NCBI RefSeq assembly: GCF_025947065.1
Contig: NZ_CP109994.1
Span: forward strand, 1 to 64,000
Reading direction: 5' to 3'
DNA from: Flavobacterium sp. N1736
Lineage (GTDB): Bacteria; Bacteroidota; Bacteroidia; Flavobacteriales; Flavobacteriaceae
Length of the DNA: 64,000 nt
Shown: one piece after another, positions 35,001 through 43,512 of the stretch
Layout: every line of letters begins with the position of its first letter
How positions within the stretch are numbered: position 1 is the first letter of the stretch
Position numbers and translations under genes: made by a program
The notes under the pieces: model-generated
What the model was told of the DNA's origin: nothing
Database searches by the model: none
The model's input: the letters and a program-made list of their open reading frames with translations, nothing else

Positions 35001-35708
35001 GTTTTTTTTCTTTTTACTTATTTTAGATTGAGTAGTTCCGGCACATTTGCTTCCTTCATTAACAATATCGGCAACATACCAGTTTCCTCTGTCAGAATTC
35101 GCCCAGCAAAAAGAACTCAATTGATAAGCTACAATAGTTTCCGGATTTATATCTATGGTATTTACTTTTTTCCCTGATTTAAATAAAGCAACCGCATATT
35201 TTTTATACTGATTATTAATTAGATAAAAAGCATCAGCCTGTCTGATTTTTGCAATTTCATCAGTAGATAAACTAATTGCTAAACTTGAGACTATTTTCGA
35301 TTTTTGAGTATTTATCAAAAGCTTTAAAATATCAGCATTATAATCTGCATTTATTTCATTTACCAATCCTGCAACATCCAGGATTTTTATAGTAACCAAT
35401 TCAGGTTTAATAGGCAAACTGTCAATAAAAGCAACCTTAGTTTGGTTTTGATTGTATTTGGCTTTTGATTTATATATTTTATTTAATTTTTTATTGTAAG
35501 GTACAATACCAATTTCTACACGAATATTATTTTCTAGTTTTGGTAATCCTTTAGTTTCAAATTTATTTTGATTATATGATAACTTAGCTGTTCCAATACT
35601 TCCTAATTCAACAACAGAAGATGAAAATTTATACGCTTCATTTTTAATTTGGGTCGTTTGACATGCACTACAAATTAACACTGCCAGAACAACAATTTTT
35701 TTTAACAT
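34980..35708 (-). CDS. Hypothetical lipoprotein, first gene of the fibre/pseudopilus operon
   Basis: 242 residues. Lipoprotein signal (IVVLAVLICSAC, Cys about residue 16). The body is mixed alpha/beta (LVTIKILDVAGLVNEINADY, IAYQ...SSFCWANSDRGNWY) and ends in a Lys-rich tail. I do not recognise a family. It is 55 bp upstream of the fibronectin-like lipoprotein and starts the minus-strand run that continues through the fibre and pseudopilus genes to 24346. It is preceded by a 337-bp divergent intergenic region with a possible -7 box at 35806-35813. Confidence 0.7.
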   Translation of the reverse strand: MLKKIVVLAVLICSACQTTQIKNEAYKFSSSVVELGSIGTAKLSYNQNKFETKGLPKLENNIRVEIGIVPYNKKLNKIYKSKAKYNQNQTKVAFIDSLPIKPELVTIKILDVAGLVNEINADYNADILKLLINTQKSKIVSSLAISLSTDEIAKIRQADAFYLINNQYKKYAVALFKSGKKVNTIDINPETIVAYQLSSFCWANSDRGNWYVADIVNEGSKCAGTTQSKISKKKKNKDLFDM

Positions 35709-36045
35709 AACGCTGATTTTTAATTAGATAACTTTAATTTCTTTCAATTGAAATAATATAGATTATCGTGTGAATTTTATTATTATAATTTTAATCAATT
35801 TTTAACAAATCTAATAAAATAGATGTAATTGATTGTTAAAATTTTAGCTTTCTTTTAAGAGAATTTATTAACTAATAAAAACCTTAAATTTCTTGTTTTT
35901 TAAGTCCTTCACTTTGATAATTAACAATGAAATCTATTTTAGGACTAATTTATTAGTGGTATTTTTCTGTTAATTTATTTAAGATAAATAATGGTAAAAT
36001 CATATATTAGCCGTAAAACTTTTAAAAAAACCAACTGAATTTAAC
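35709..36045. other. Divergent intergenic region, shared promoter area
   Basis: 337 bp, AT-rich, between the minus-strand fibre/pseudopilus operon and the plus-strand fibre gene at 36046. It must contain both promoters. One fit to the Bacteroidota -7 box is on the minus strand (35806-35813); none convincing was found on the plus strand. Confidence 0.6.
35806..35813 (-). promoter_or_regulatory. Possible -7 box for the fibre/pseudopilus operon
   Basis: On the minus strand TAGATTTG fits TAnnTTTG. It lies about 98 bases before the ATG at 35708, giving a leader of roughly 90 nt. No matching -33 TTG was seen at the expected distance, so support is weak. Confidence 0.25.
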
Positions 36046-37029
36046 ATGAAAAAAATCATTCCATTATTATTTGCGATATTATTATCACAAAGTATCCAAA
36101 GCCAAACATTTTCAACCAATGTAACCCCAGTTGGCTGGGAACATAATATTTTGTTTAATGCAACAACCAGGTTTACTGTTACACAACAAGGTCCAACTCA
36201 AAATTTAGCAGCGATGTTTGATGGAGGTATGATGCCAAGTTATGTTCCAGGTATTTCAACAGCAAATCCTATGGTAATTCTTATTGAAGGATTACCGGGT
36301 TATCACACACAGGCTGGGGCATGGGTTGGCTGGACGACTCGTTATCTGCCGGCAAGCAGGTTTAAGATAGAAGGATATGATACCTATAACGGTGCAAATA
36401 CATGGAGGGTAATGGCTGATTATTCAGTTGTTGATTATGATAATTACAACTTTTCAACAAAAATTCCAGTTGGAGGCGCTTATACTAAATTAAAATTTAC
36501 ATTCTATGAGGGACAGGGAGGTATTGTAGGTCTTTCAGAATTATTTTTCATACATCCGGAAGCCACATCTCCCTATGCTGGTTTGTTGTCTAGTTCTCTA
36601 GGTAATTGGCAAAATAATGGTACAAGCGTTACTTATAATACAGGCAATGTAGGTATTGGTGTTGCGTCGCCAAATAACAAACTTGATGTAAAAGGAACAA
36701 TCCATTCTCAGGAAGTAAAAGTTGATGCGAATGGATGGTCAGATTTTGTTTTTAAGAAAGAATATGATTTGCCAACACTTGAAGAAGTCGAAAAACACAT
36801 CAATAAAAAAGGGCACTTAGAAAATATTCCAAGCGAAAAAGAGGTTCTCGAAAACGGAATTAATTTAGGAGAAATGAATGCTAAACTGCTTCAAAAAATT
36901 GAAGAACTAACACTTTATGTAATCGACATAAATAAAAAAGTAACGAATCTTGAAAGCAATAATTCAAAACTAACCGAAGAAAATAAAATTTTGACTGGAA
37001 AGATTAAGACTTTAGAAAAAGATAAATAA
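36046..37029 (+). CDS. Secreted tail-fibre-like surface protein, divergent copy
   Basis: 327 residues. Signal peptide (IIPLLFAILLSQSIQSQ). The N-terminal 190 residues form a beta-sandwich-like domain with many aromatic residues (AWVGWTTRYLPASRFKIEGY, TWRVMADYSVVDYDNYNFST), which looks like a carbohydrate-binding or discoidin-like fold. One GNVGIGVASPNNKLDVKG unit follows, then EVKVDANGWSDFVFKKEYDL, GHLENIPSEKEVLENG, LGEMNAKLLQKIEELTLYVI and a coiled coil. C-terminal subtype as in 14-656 and 670-1674. Ends in its own terminator; single-gene unit next to the PUL. Confidence 0.8.
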   Translation: MKKIIPLLFAILLSQSIQSQTFSTNVTPVGWEHNILFNATTRFTVTQQGPTQNLAAMFDGGMMPSYVPGISTANPMVILIEGLPGYHTQAGAWVGWTTRYLPASRFKIEGYDTYNGANTWRVMADYSVVDYDNYNFSTKIPVGGAYTKLKFTFYEGQGGIVGLSELFFIHPEATSPYAGLLSSSLGNWQNNGTSVTYNTGNVGIGVASPNNKLDVKGTIHSQEVKVDANGWSDFVFKKEYDLPTLEEVEKHINKKGHLENIPSEKEVLENGINLGEMNAKLLQKIEELTLYVIDINKKVTNLESNNSKLTEENKILTGKIKTLEKDK

Positions 37030-37052
37030 TTTTCATTCTTAAAGAAAAACCA

Positions 37053-37083
37053 AAAAAGCAACTTCATCGGAGTTGCTTTTTTA
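37053..37083 (+). terminator. Rho-independent terminator after the divergent fibre gene
   Basis: AAAAAGCAACT and AGTTGCTTTTTT form a 10- to 11-bp stem with a 7-nt loop, followed by T. Confidence 0.87.
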
Positions 37084-37209
37084 TTTTAATAATTTTCCCA
37101 ATGCTATCTAAAAAATGTCATTGGTCGAAATAGTATCAATTAAAATGCTCATTTACTTTAAATTTATGTTTTCAATTAGCTAATCACCAAAATTTTAATT
37201 CCAATCGTG

Positions 37210-39306
37210 ATGAAAAACCTTTTTCTTTTGCTGAGTTTTTTTTGCATAATAACAACTGTTAATAGTCAGGAATTAGTGAAATCTCCTGAACCATTTGGAC
37301 CACTTCCAACGCAAAAACAGCTTGATTGGCATGAAATGGAGTTTTATGCTTTTGTGCATTTCTCATTAAATACTTTTACAAATAAAGAATGGGGTTATGG
37401 CGATGAATCTCCACAGCTTTTTAATCCAACAAATTTAGATGTTCGTCAGTGGGCTCGTGTTGTGAAAGCTGCCGGAATGAAAGGAATTATTCTAGTTGCA
37501 AAACATCATGATGGCTTTTGTTTGTGGCCATCGGCTTATACAGAACGGTCTGTGAAGAACTCTCCGTGGGAAAATGGCAAAGGTGATCTTATAAAAGAGT
37601 TAGCAGCTGCTTGCAAAGAATACGATTTAAAGTTGGGTTTATATCTTTCACCTTGGGACAGAAATCATCCTGAATACGGAAAACCAGGCTATATTACCTA
37701 TTTCAGGAATCAATTAAAAGAATTACTAACTAATTACGGCGATATTTTCGAAATGTGGTTTGATGGTGCCAACGGTGGCGATGGTTATTATGGAGGTGCA
37801 AATGAAACCAGAAAAATAAACACGCTAGAATATTATAACTGGGATGAAACGTATAAAATGATTTATGAATTAGCTCCAAAAACTTTAGTTTGGGGAGTTG
37901 GACCAGCAGAAGCAAGATGGATTGGAAATGAAGAAGGTCGTGCCGGAAAAACAAATTGGTCGCTTTTGCGTCAGAAAGATGAATTGGCGGGGAAGGTTCA
38001 TTATACAGAGTTTATGTCGGGGCATGAAGATGGGGAAAAATGGGTTCCCGGAGAAGCAGATGTTTCAATAAGACCGGGATGGTTTTATCATAGTGTTGAA
38101 GATGACAAAGTTCGCCCTTTGGATGAAATGGTCGACATTTATTATGAATCTATTGGTCGAAATGCAACTTTATTACTTAATCTTCCTGTCGACAAAAGAG
38201 GTTTGGTGCATGAAAATGATGAAGCAAGATTAAAAGAATTGGTTGCCACTATAAAAGAAGATTTTAAAACAGAATTATTGGCAGGAAGTAAAATTACTGC
38301 CGATAATGTTAGAGGAAACAGTAATGAATTTGCTGCCAAAAATGTTACGGATAATAATAAAAACACGTATTGGGCAACAGATGACAATATAGAAACGGCA
38401 TCTATTGTATTTGAATTCGATAAACCCACAGTAATTGATCGTATTCTGCTTCAGGAATATATAAAATTGGGACAACGTGTTAAAGCTTTTACTGTTGAAG
38501 CCAAAGTTGACGGACAATGGAAAAATATTACCAGCGAAACAACCATTGGTTACAAAAGAATTTTAAGAATAGACAGAGTCACTGCTTCGGCACTTAGAAT
38601 AAATATTACTGATTCAAAAGCTAGTATTGTAATATCTAATATTCAGGCTTATAATGCGCCAACTTTTGTTCGTATGCCTGAAATTCAACGTGACAAAAAC
38701 GGAAATGTTACAATGAAATCTGATGAAGAAAATAGTATTTATTATACCGTTAACGGAAGTAATCCAACCGAAAAAAGTACCTTATATAAAGGAGTATTTA
38801 AATACAACAAAGCAGTTCAGATAAAAGCAGTTTCATTCAATAAAGAAGAAAAAATATACAGTGCTATAAAAACGGCAAAGTATGGAATTTCAAAAGAAAA
38901 ATGGAAAATTGTTGCTGTTTCAAGTGGAGATTTAAATTCGGCCGTTAAAATAATTGATGGAAATCCAAATACTGATTGGGGCTTCGGAAATGAAACCAAT
39001 AAACTTCCGCAAGAGGTGTCTATTGATATGGGAACTGTTCTTAAAATTAGCGGATTTACTTATGTTCCGCAGCAAGTAGGAAACAATCTTAACTTAATTT
39101 CAAATTATGAATTCTACACCAGTTTAGATAATGTAAAATGGACATTACAATCTGAAGGTGAGTTTTCGAACATTAAAAATAATCCAATCGAACAAATAAA
39201 AACATTTGTCGAAACGAAAGCAAGATACCTGCGTTTTGTTGCAAAATCTTCTGAAGGAAAAGGACAAACAGTTTCTATAAGTGAAATAAATGTAGTTGAA
39301 AAATAA
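37210..39306 (+). CDS. GH29 alpha-L-fucosidase with C-terminal F5/8 (discoidin) domains
   Basis: 698 residues from the ATG at 37210 (a GTG lies just before it). Signal peptide (LFLLLSFFCIITTVNSQ). The GH29 TIM barrel covers about residues 30-345: WHEMEFYAFVHFSLNTF near the start, LVAKHHDGFCLWPS, and FEMWFDGANGG with the predicted nucleophile Asp185. The C-terminus has a discoidin-like domain (about 355-470), a chitobiase-like segment (YYTVNGSNPTEKSTLYKG) and a second discoidin-like domain. Releases alpha-L-fucose from glycans in the periplasm or at the surface. Starts the glycan-catabolism region. Confidence 0.92.
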   Translation: MKNLFLLLSFFCIITTVNSQELVKSPEPFGPLPTQKQLDWHEMEFYAFVHFSLNTFTNKEWGYGDESPQLFNPTNLDVRQWARVVKAAGMKGIILVAKHHDGFCLWPSAYTERSVKNSPWENGKGDLIKELAAACKEYDLKLGLYLSPWDRNHPEYGKPGYITYFRNQLKELLTNYGDIFEMWFDGANGGDGYYGGANETRKINTLEYYNWDETYKMIYELAPKTLVWGVGPAEARWIGNEEGRAGKTNWSLLRQKDELAGKVHYTEFMSGHEDGEKWVPGEADVSIRPGWFYHSVEDDKVRPLDEMVDIYYESIGRNATLLLNLPVDKRGLVHENDEARLKELVATIKEDFKTELLAGSKITADNVRGNSNEFAAKNVTDNNKNTYWATDDNIETASIVFEFDKPTVIDRILLQEYIKLGQRVKAFTVEAKVDGQWKNITSETTIGYKRILRIDRVTASALRINITDSKASIVISNIQAYNAPTFVRMPEIQRDKNGNVTMKSDEENSIYYTVNGSNPTEKSTLYKGVFKYNKAVQIKAVSFNKEEKIYSAIKTAKYGISKEKWKIVAVSSGDLNSAVKIIDGNPNTDWGFGNETNKLPQEVSIDMGTVLKISGFTYVPQQVGNNLNLISNYEFYTSLDNVKWTLQSEGEFSNIKNNPIEQIKTFVETKARYLRFVAKSSEGKGQTVSISEINVVEK

Positions 39307-39450
39307 AATAGTAAGTCATAATTGAAGATGAAATTTTTTAAAGTTTCTAATTATGTCTTTTGCCGAAGCTAACGGGTCATTAGTCGAATTTTTAATTTTA
39401 TCGGCAGACTAATTCTTAATTTTATACTATAAATTAAATGAAACAGGCAA
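39307..39450. other. Intergenic region with long inverted repeat
   Basis: AAGTCATAATT (about 39313) and AATTATGTCTT (about 39351) are inverted with one mismatch around 26 bases. No T-run follows, so a terminator is unlikely. It may be an mRNA hairpin between the fucosidase and the NagB fusion. Confidence 0.3.
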
Positions 39451-41364
39451 ATGATTAAAGAAGGCATAAATTTTAAAGAAGCTGGAAAATTTGAAGAAAC
39501 GCGTTTTGAGAAGATTCACAACGTTATTTTCGAATCATCAAAAGAGGCTTCAATATTAGTTGCTCAGGAAATAGCAAACATAATTCAAAGAAAAGATGAA
39601 CTAAACGAACCTTGCGTTTTAGGATTAGCAACGGGATCTTCGCCAGTAAAAGTTTACGAAGAATTAGTTCGATTACATAAAGAAGAAGGTTTGAGTTTTG
39701 CAAATGTGGTGACCTTTAATTTAGATGAATATTATCCAATGGATAAAAATAGTATTCAAAGTTATTATCATTTCATGCATGAGCATCTTTTTGATCATGT
39801 TGACATTCACCCGGAAAATATAAATATTCCGGACGGAAAAATAAGTAATGAAGATTTACAACAATATTGTATCGATTATGAAATGAAAATTAAAGCCTAT
39901 GGAGGTTTAGATTTTCAACTTTTAGGAATTGGAAGAACAGGTCACATTGGTTTTAATGAACCGGGATCACACGTTAATTCAGGAACCAGAAGCATCACAC
40001 TTGATCATTTAACCCGTACAGATGCTGCTTCATCATTTTTAGGTATAGACAATGTGCCTAGAAAAGCAATTACAATGGGAATTGGCACGGTAAAAAATGC
40101 TAAAAGAATTGTACTGCTTGGATGGGGAATCAGCAAGGCTGAAATTATTAAAAAAACAATTGAAGGGAATATTTCTTCGCAAGTACCGGCAACGTATTTA
40201 CAACAGCACAACAACACAACTTTTGTTTTAGATACCGAAGCTTCATCAGAATTAACACGTGTAAAAACGCCTTGGTTAGTAAAATCAGTGGTTTGGGACG
40301 AAGAGTTAAAACTGAAAGCGGTTGCATGGTTAAGCGAATTGACTAAAAAACCTTTCTTGAAATTAACAGACAAAGATTATAACGATAACGGCATGTCTAG
40401 TGTGTTAACGGAAGAAGGAACTGCATATGATTTGAACATTAAAATGTTTAATAAAATGCAGCAAACCATTACCGGTTGGCCAGGCGGAAAACCGAATGCA
40501 GATGATACGTACAGACCGGAACGCGCAACACCGGAAAGAAAAAGAATTATCATTTTTAGTCCACATCCTGACGATGATGTTATTTCGATGGGAGGAACTT
40601 TTGACAGATTGGTAGAGCAGGGTCACGATGTGCATATTGCGTATCAAACCTCAGGAAATATCGCTGTTTCGAATGAAGAAGCTTTAAAATTTGCTGAAAT
40701 TTCGATGGCATTGAATAAAAATTCTGTTGAATCTGAAAATATCATCAACTTTTTAAAGAATAAAAAGGAAAATGATATTGATTCATTAGAAGTTAGAAAA
40801 TTAAAAGGATTGATTAGAAGAAGTGAGTCTGTTGCAGCCACCAGATATTTAGGTGTGCCGGATTCTAATGTTAACTTTTTAGATTTACCGTTTTATGAAA
40901 CTGGAACAGTTAAGAAAAATAACCTTGGAGAGGCTGATATTCAAATTATGTGTGATATTATCGAAAGGATAAAACCACATCAAATTTATGCAGCAGGAGA
41001 TTTAGCAGACCCTCATGGAACCCATAAAGTTTGTTTAGATAGTTTGTTTGAAGCTTTAAAAAGATTAAAGCACAAAAAATTTATGGACGATTGCTGGGTC
41101 TGGTTATATAGAGGAGCATGGCATGAGTGGGAATCATACCAAATTGAGATGGCGGTTCCAATGAGTCCTGATCAGGTACTTAAAAAACGTCATGCCATTT
41201 TCTATCACCAGTCTCAAAAAGACGGAGTTATGTTTCAGGGAGATGACAGTAGAGAATTCTGGGTAAGAGTTGAAGACAGAAACAGATTAACAGCAGAAAA
41301 ATATCATGCTTTAGGTTTAGCAGATTATTCAGCTATTGAAGCGTTCAAGAGATATTATTTTTAG
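39451..41364 (+). CDS. nagB: Glucosamine-6-phosphate deaminase fused to a PIG-L-type deacetylase
   Basis: 637 residues, against about 260 for NagB alone. Residues about 25-290 are NagB: LGLATGSSPVKVYEELVRLH (phosphate loop), VTFNLDEYYPMD and LGIGRTGHIGFNEPGSHVNS. From about residue 365, IIIFSPHPDDDVISMGGTFD gives the metal site of PIG-L/LmbE deacetylases, continuing to GDLADPHGTHKVC. No signal peptide, so cytoplasmic. NagB turns GlcN-6-P into Fru-6-P and ammonia; the second domain could deacetylate a GlcNAc derivative first. This fusion is known in Bacteroidota. Its position fits use of GlcNAc released from N-glycans. Confidence 0.92.
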   Translation: MIKEGINFKEAGKFEETRFEKIHNVIFESSKEASILVAQEIANIIQRKDELNEPCVLGLATGSSPVKVYEELVRLHKEEGLSFANVVTFNLDEYYPMDKNSIQSYYHFMHEHLFDHVDIHPENINIPDGKISNEDLQQYCIDYEMKIKAYGGLDFQLLGIGRTGHIGFNEPGSHVNSGTRSITLDHLTRTDAASSFLGIDNVPRKAITMGIGTVKNAKRIVLLGWGISKAEIIKKTIEGNISSQVPATYLQQHNNTTFVLDTEASSELTRVKTPWLVKSVVWDEELKLKAVAWLSELTKKPFLKLTDKDYNDNGMSSVLTEEGTAYDLNIKMFNKMQQTITGWPGGKPNADDTYRPERATPERKRIIIFSPHPDDDVISMGGTFDRLVEQGHDVHIAYQTSGNIAVSNEEALKFAEISMALNKNSVESENIINFLKNKKENDIDSLEVRKLKGLIRRSESVAATRYLGVPDSNVNFLDLPFYETGTVKKNNLGEADIQIMCDIIERIKPHQIYAAGDLADPHGTHKVCLDSLFEALKRLKHKKFMDDCWVWLYRGAWHEWESYQIEMAVPMSPDQVLKKRHAIFYHQSQKDGVMFQGDDSREFWVRVEDRNRLTAEKYHALGLADYSAIEAFKRYYF

Positions 41365-41430
41365 TTAGTTTTTTTTACAATACAATAAATTATTTTTTAA
41401 ATGGTTTATTTTGGTTAGTTACCTGTATGA

Positions 41431-41459
41431 AAATGCGGCCTTATGGTCGCATTTTTTTT
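41431..41459 (+). terminator. Rho-independent terminator after nagB fusion
   Basis: AAATGCGGCC and GGTCGCATTTTTTTT form a stem with one mismatch and a TTAT loop, followed by eight T. Confidence 0.85.
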
Positions 41460-41490
41460 GTATTATTTTACCGCAAAATCTTCAAACACA

Positions 41491-41523
41491 AAACCCGACA
41501 GGTTTTTAAAACATGTCGGGTTT
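41491..41523 (-). terminator. Terminator hairpin after the LytTR gene
   Basis: AAACCCGACA and TGTCGGGTTT form a perfect 10-bp stem with a 13-nt loop. On the minus strand TTTTG follows, and the stop of the response regulator is 24 bp upstream. It faces the nagB terminator, so the two converging units are closed back to back. Confidence 0.7.
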
Positions 41524-41546
41524 GGAAAATCAAAAAGTTACTTCTT

Positions 41547-42266
41547 TTAAATCGAAGAATTCAAAATTCTTTGTTTTACATGATCAATATACGATCTTCC
41601 AATAACATATCTAAGGCCCTCAATTTCGATACTATTTCCTTCAACAGCATCAATTTTATCAATTGCAATGGTGTAAGATCGATGTATTCTTAAAAAATTT
41701 CTTTCAGGTAATAAATCTGTAAAATCAGATAATGTGCTGTGTATTATATATTTTCCTGTAAGCGTATTTATCTTCAGATAATCTTTTAAACTTTCAATAA
41801 CCAGAATTTCATTAAAAAAGATTTTCTTCATTCTCTTTTTATCAATCTTAACAAAAATAAAAGGGCTTTCAGCGTTGCTGGTTTCCTGCGAATTATTATT
41901 AGTAGTGTTGTTAAGTCTTTTGCTAATTTTATTCAGCGTTTTCATCAACCTTGGAAATTCAATAGGTTTTACCAAATAATCCAAAACATCCAACTCGTAA
42001 GTTTCTATTGCAAACTGACTGTAAGCACTCGTTATAACAAGTATTGGCGGATTGTCCAGACTTTTTATAAAATTTATACCATCAAGAACCGGCATATTAA
42101 TGTCCAGGAAAATCACATCAACCTTATTGTTTTTTAAAAAATTCAGACCTTCAATTGGATTGCTAAAAGTATTTACAACCTCAAAATTTTCAATAGGCTC
42201 CAGATAGTTTTTGATAACATTAATTGCTAATGGCTCATCATCTATGATCAAACAGTTTATTTTCAT
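41547..42266 (-). CDS. LytTR-family response regulator
   Basis: 239 residues. The receiver domain (about 1-120) has the acidic pair in CLIIDDEP (Asp9/Asp10) and the phospho-acceptor Asp55 in VIFLDINMPVLDGINF. Residues about 145-239 are a LytTR DNA-binding domain (NEILVIESLKDYLKINTLTG, RNFLRIHRSYTIAIDKID). Starts 65 bp after the stop of the sensor kinase at 42332, so the two form one operon. Target sites are not identifiable here; the divergent GH92 gene and PUL are the nearest candidates. Confidence 0.93.
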   Translation of the reverse strand: MKINCLIIDDEPLAINVIKNYLEPIENFEVVNTFSNPIEGLNFLKNNKVDVIFLDINMPVLDGINFIKSLDNPPILVITSAYSQFAIETYELDVLDYLVKPIEFPRLMKTLNKISKRLNNTTNNNSQETSNAESPFIFVKIDKKRMKKIFFNEILVIESLKDYLKINTLTGKYIIHSTLSDFTDLLPERNFLRIHRSYTIAIDKIDAVEGNSIEIEGLRYVIGRSYIDHVKQRILNSSI

Positions 42267-42331
42267 TTCGATTATTTTTGTGAGAGAAATAATTTTAGTA
42301 GGTATAGTTGTAAAAAAGAAGAAAATAGTCT

Positions 42332-43390
42332 CTAAGACACCTTAATTACAAGCTTTACGACAAAAATATCCTTTTTATTTTTAAATGAAAGCTTATAGTC
42401 ACTTTTATTATAACCTAATTCGAGTCTTTTTTGGACATTTTCTAAACCTATGCCACTAGACTTGTTAAAATTGTCCTTATGTGGCGTAATTTCGGGCATT
42501 GGATTAGTAATAGTGAAATGCAAAAAATCTCCTTTAACCTTAAAATTGATATTGATTACTACTTTTCCCGTATTTTTATTTACACCATGCTTAAATGCGT
42601 TTTCAAGAAATGTCAATAATATAATAGGACTAATTTCTTTATCGTGAATATCTCCGGAAACTTCCATATTTACTTCCAGTCGGTCATCATTTCTAATTCT
42701 TTCCAAATCCAGATAATTCTGAATACAAAGTATTTCGTTTTCTAAACTCTGTCTCGTACTTTTTGTATCATACAGCATATAGCGCATCAATTCAGATAGT
42801 TTAAGAACGATCTTTGGTGTTTTATTCGATTTTTCTACAGATAAAGAATAAATATTATTAAGCGTATTAAAGAAGAAATGCGGAGAAATTTGAGATTTCA
42901 AAAAAAGCAATTCAGTTTCAAGTTGTGATTTCTCAAGATCCGTAACCCTTTTTTGTTCCTTCAAAAAGTCGAAAGTAATCTTAATTGCCGTAACAAAAGT
43001 CATCACATATAATTCACCCATCATCATATCAATCGTATAATTGAGCGTTAATTTATCTATAGTTTCCGGACCTTCAGGCCAAACGTCATGCGTTATTAAT
43101 AAAAAGGTAAGATTGAATTTTAAAACTACCATAATAAATATGGCACATAAAATAACGATAACGTATTGCAGGTATTTCTTTTTATAAACCAAATTAGGCA
43201 TCAAAACCAGAATATTCAAATAGCATAAAGCCATGTGAATAGGAAACCCCAAAAGATTTGTTTTTAACGAATACCAATAATCATTAAAATAACTTCCCCA
43301 TCGAAAAGTATTAAATATAAAATAAGTTAACCAAAATATAATATGGTATTGCAATTGAATGCGATATAATTTGCTTGAATTTAAAATCAT
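42332..43390 (-). CDS. LytS/YehU-type membrane sensor histidine kinase
   Basis: 352 residues. Four membrane helices in residues about 12-140 (HIIFWLTYFIFNTF, LLGFPIHMALCYLNILVLM, YVIVILCAIFIMVVLKF, VMTFVTAIKITFDFL). A short coiled coil leads to the His-kinase domain with FLKSQISPHFFFNTLNNIYS (phosphorylated His171) and the ATP-binding N-box FLENAFKHGVN. No periplasmic sensor domain of size, so the signal is probably sensed in the membrane. Divergent from the GH92 gene, separated by 122 bp. Confidence 0.92.
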   Translation of the reverse strand: MILNSSKLYRIQLQYHIIFWLTYFIFNTFRWGSYFNDYWYSLKTNLLGFPIHMALCYLNILVLMPNLVYKKKYLQYVIVILCAIFIMVVLKFNLTFLLITHDVWPEGPETIDKLTLNYTIDMMMGELYVMTFVTAIKITFDFLKEQKRVTDLEKSQLETELLFLKSQISPHFFFNTLNNIYSLSVEKSNKTPKIVLKLSELMRYMLYDTKSTRQSLENEILCIQNYLDLERIRNDDRLEVNMEVSGDIHDKEISPIILLTFLENAFKHGVNKNTGKVVININFKVKGDFLHFTITNPMPEITPHKDNFNKSSGIGLENVQKRLELGYNKSDYKLSFKNKKDIFVVKLVIKVS

Positions 43391-43512
43391 AATATATGTT
43401 ACGTTTTGTGACTTTTTTTGATGTTTATCTAAGTTTATACGTCATCCGTCTAAATTAGTTTTAATAAAAGTCGTATTTGTTTAAATTTAAAGTTAAATTA
43501 AGATTGTATTAT

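Noticed and set aside
43477..43512. Upstream ATG of the first GH92 gene
   Set aside because: It would bury the lipoprotein signal; ATG 43513 gives a correct lipobox.
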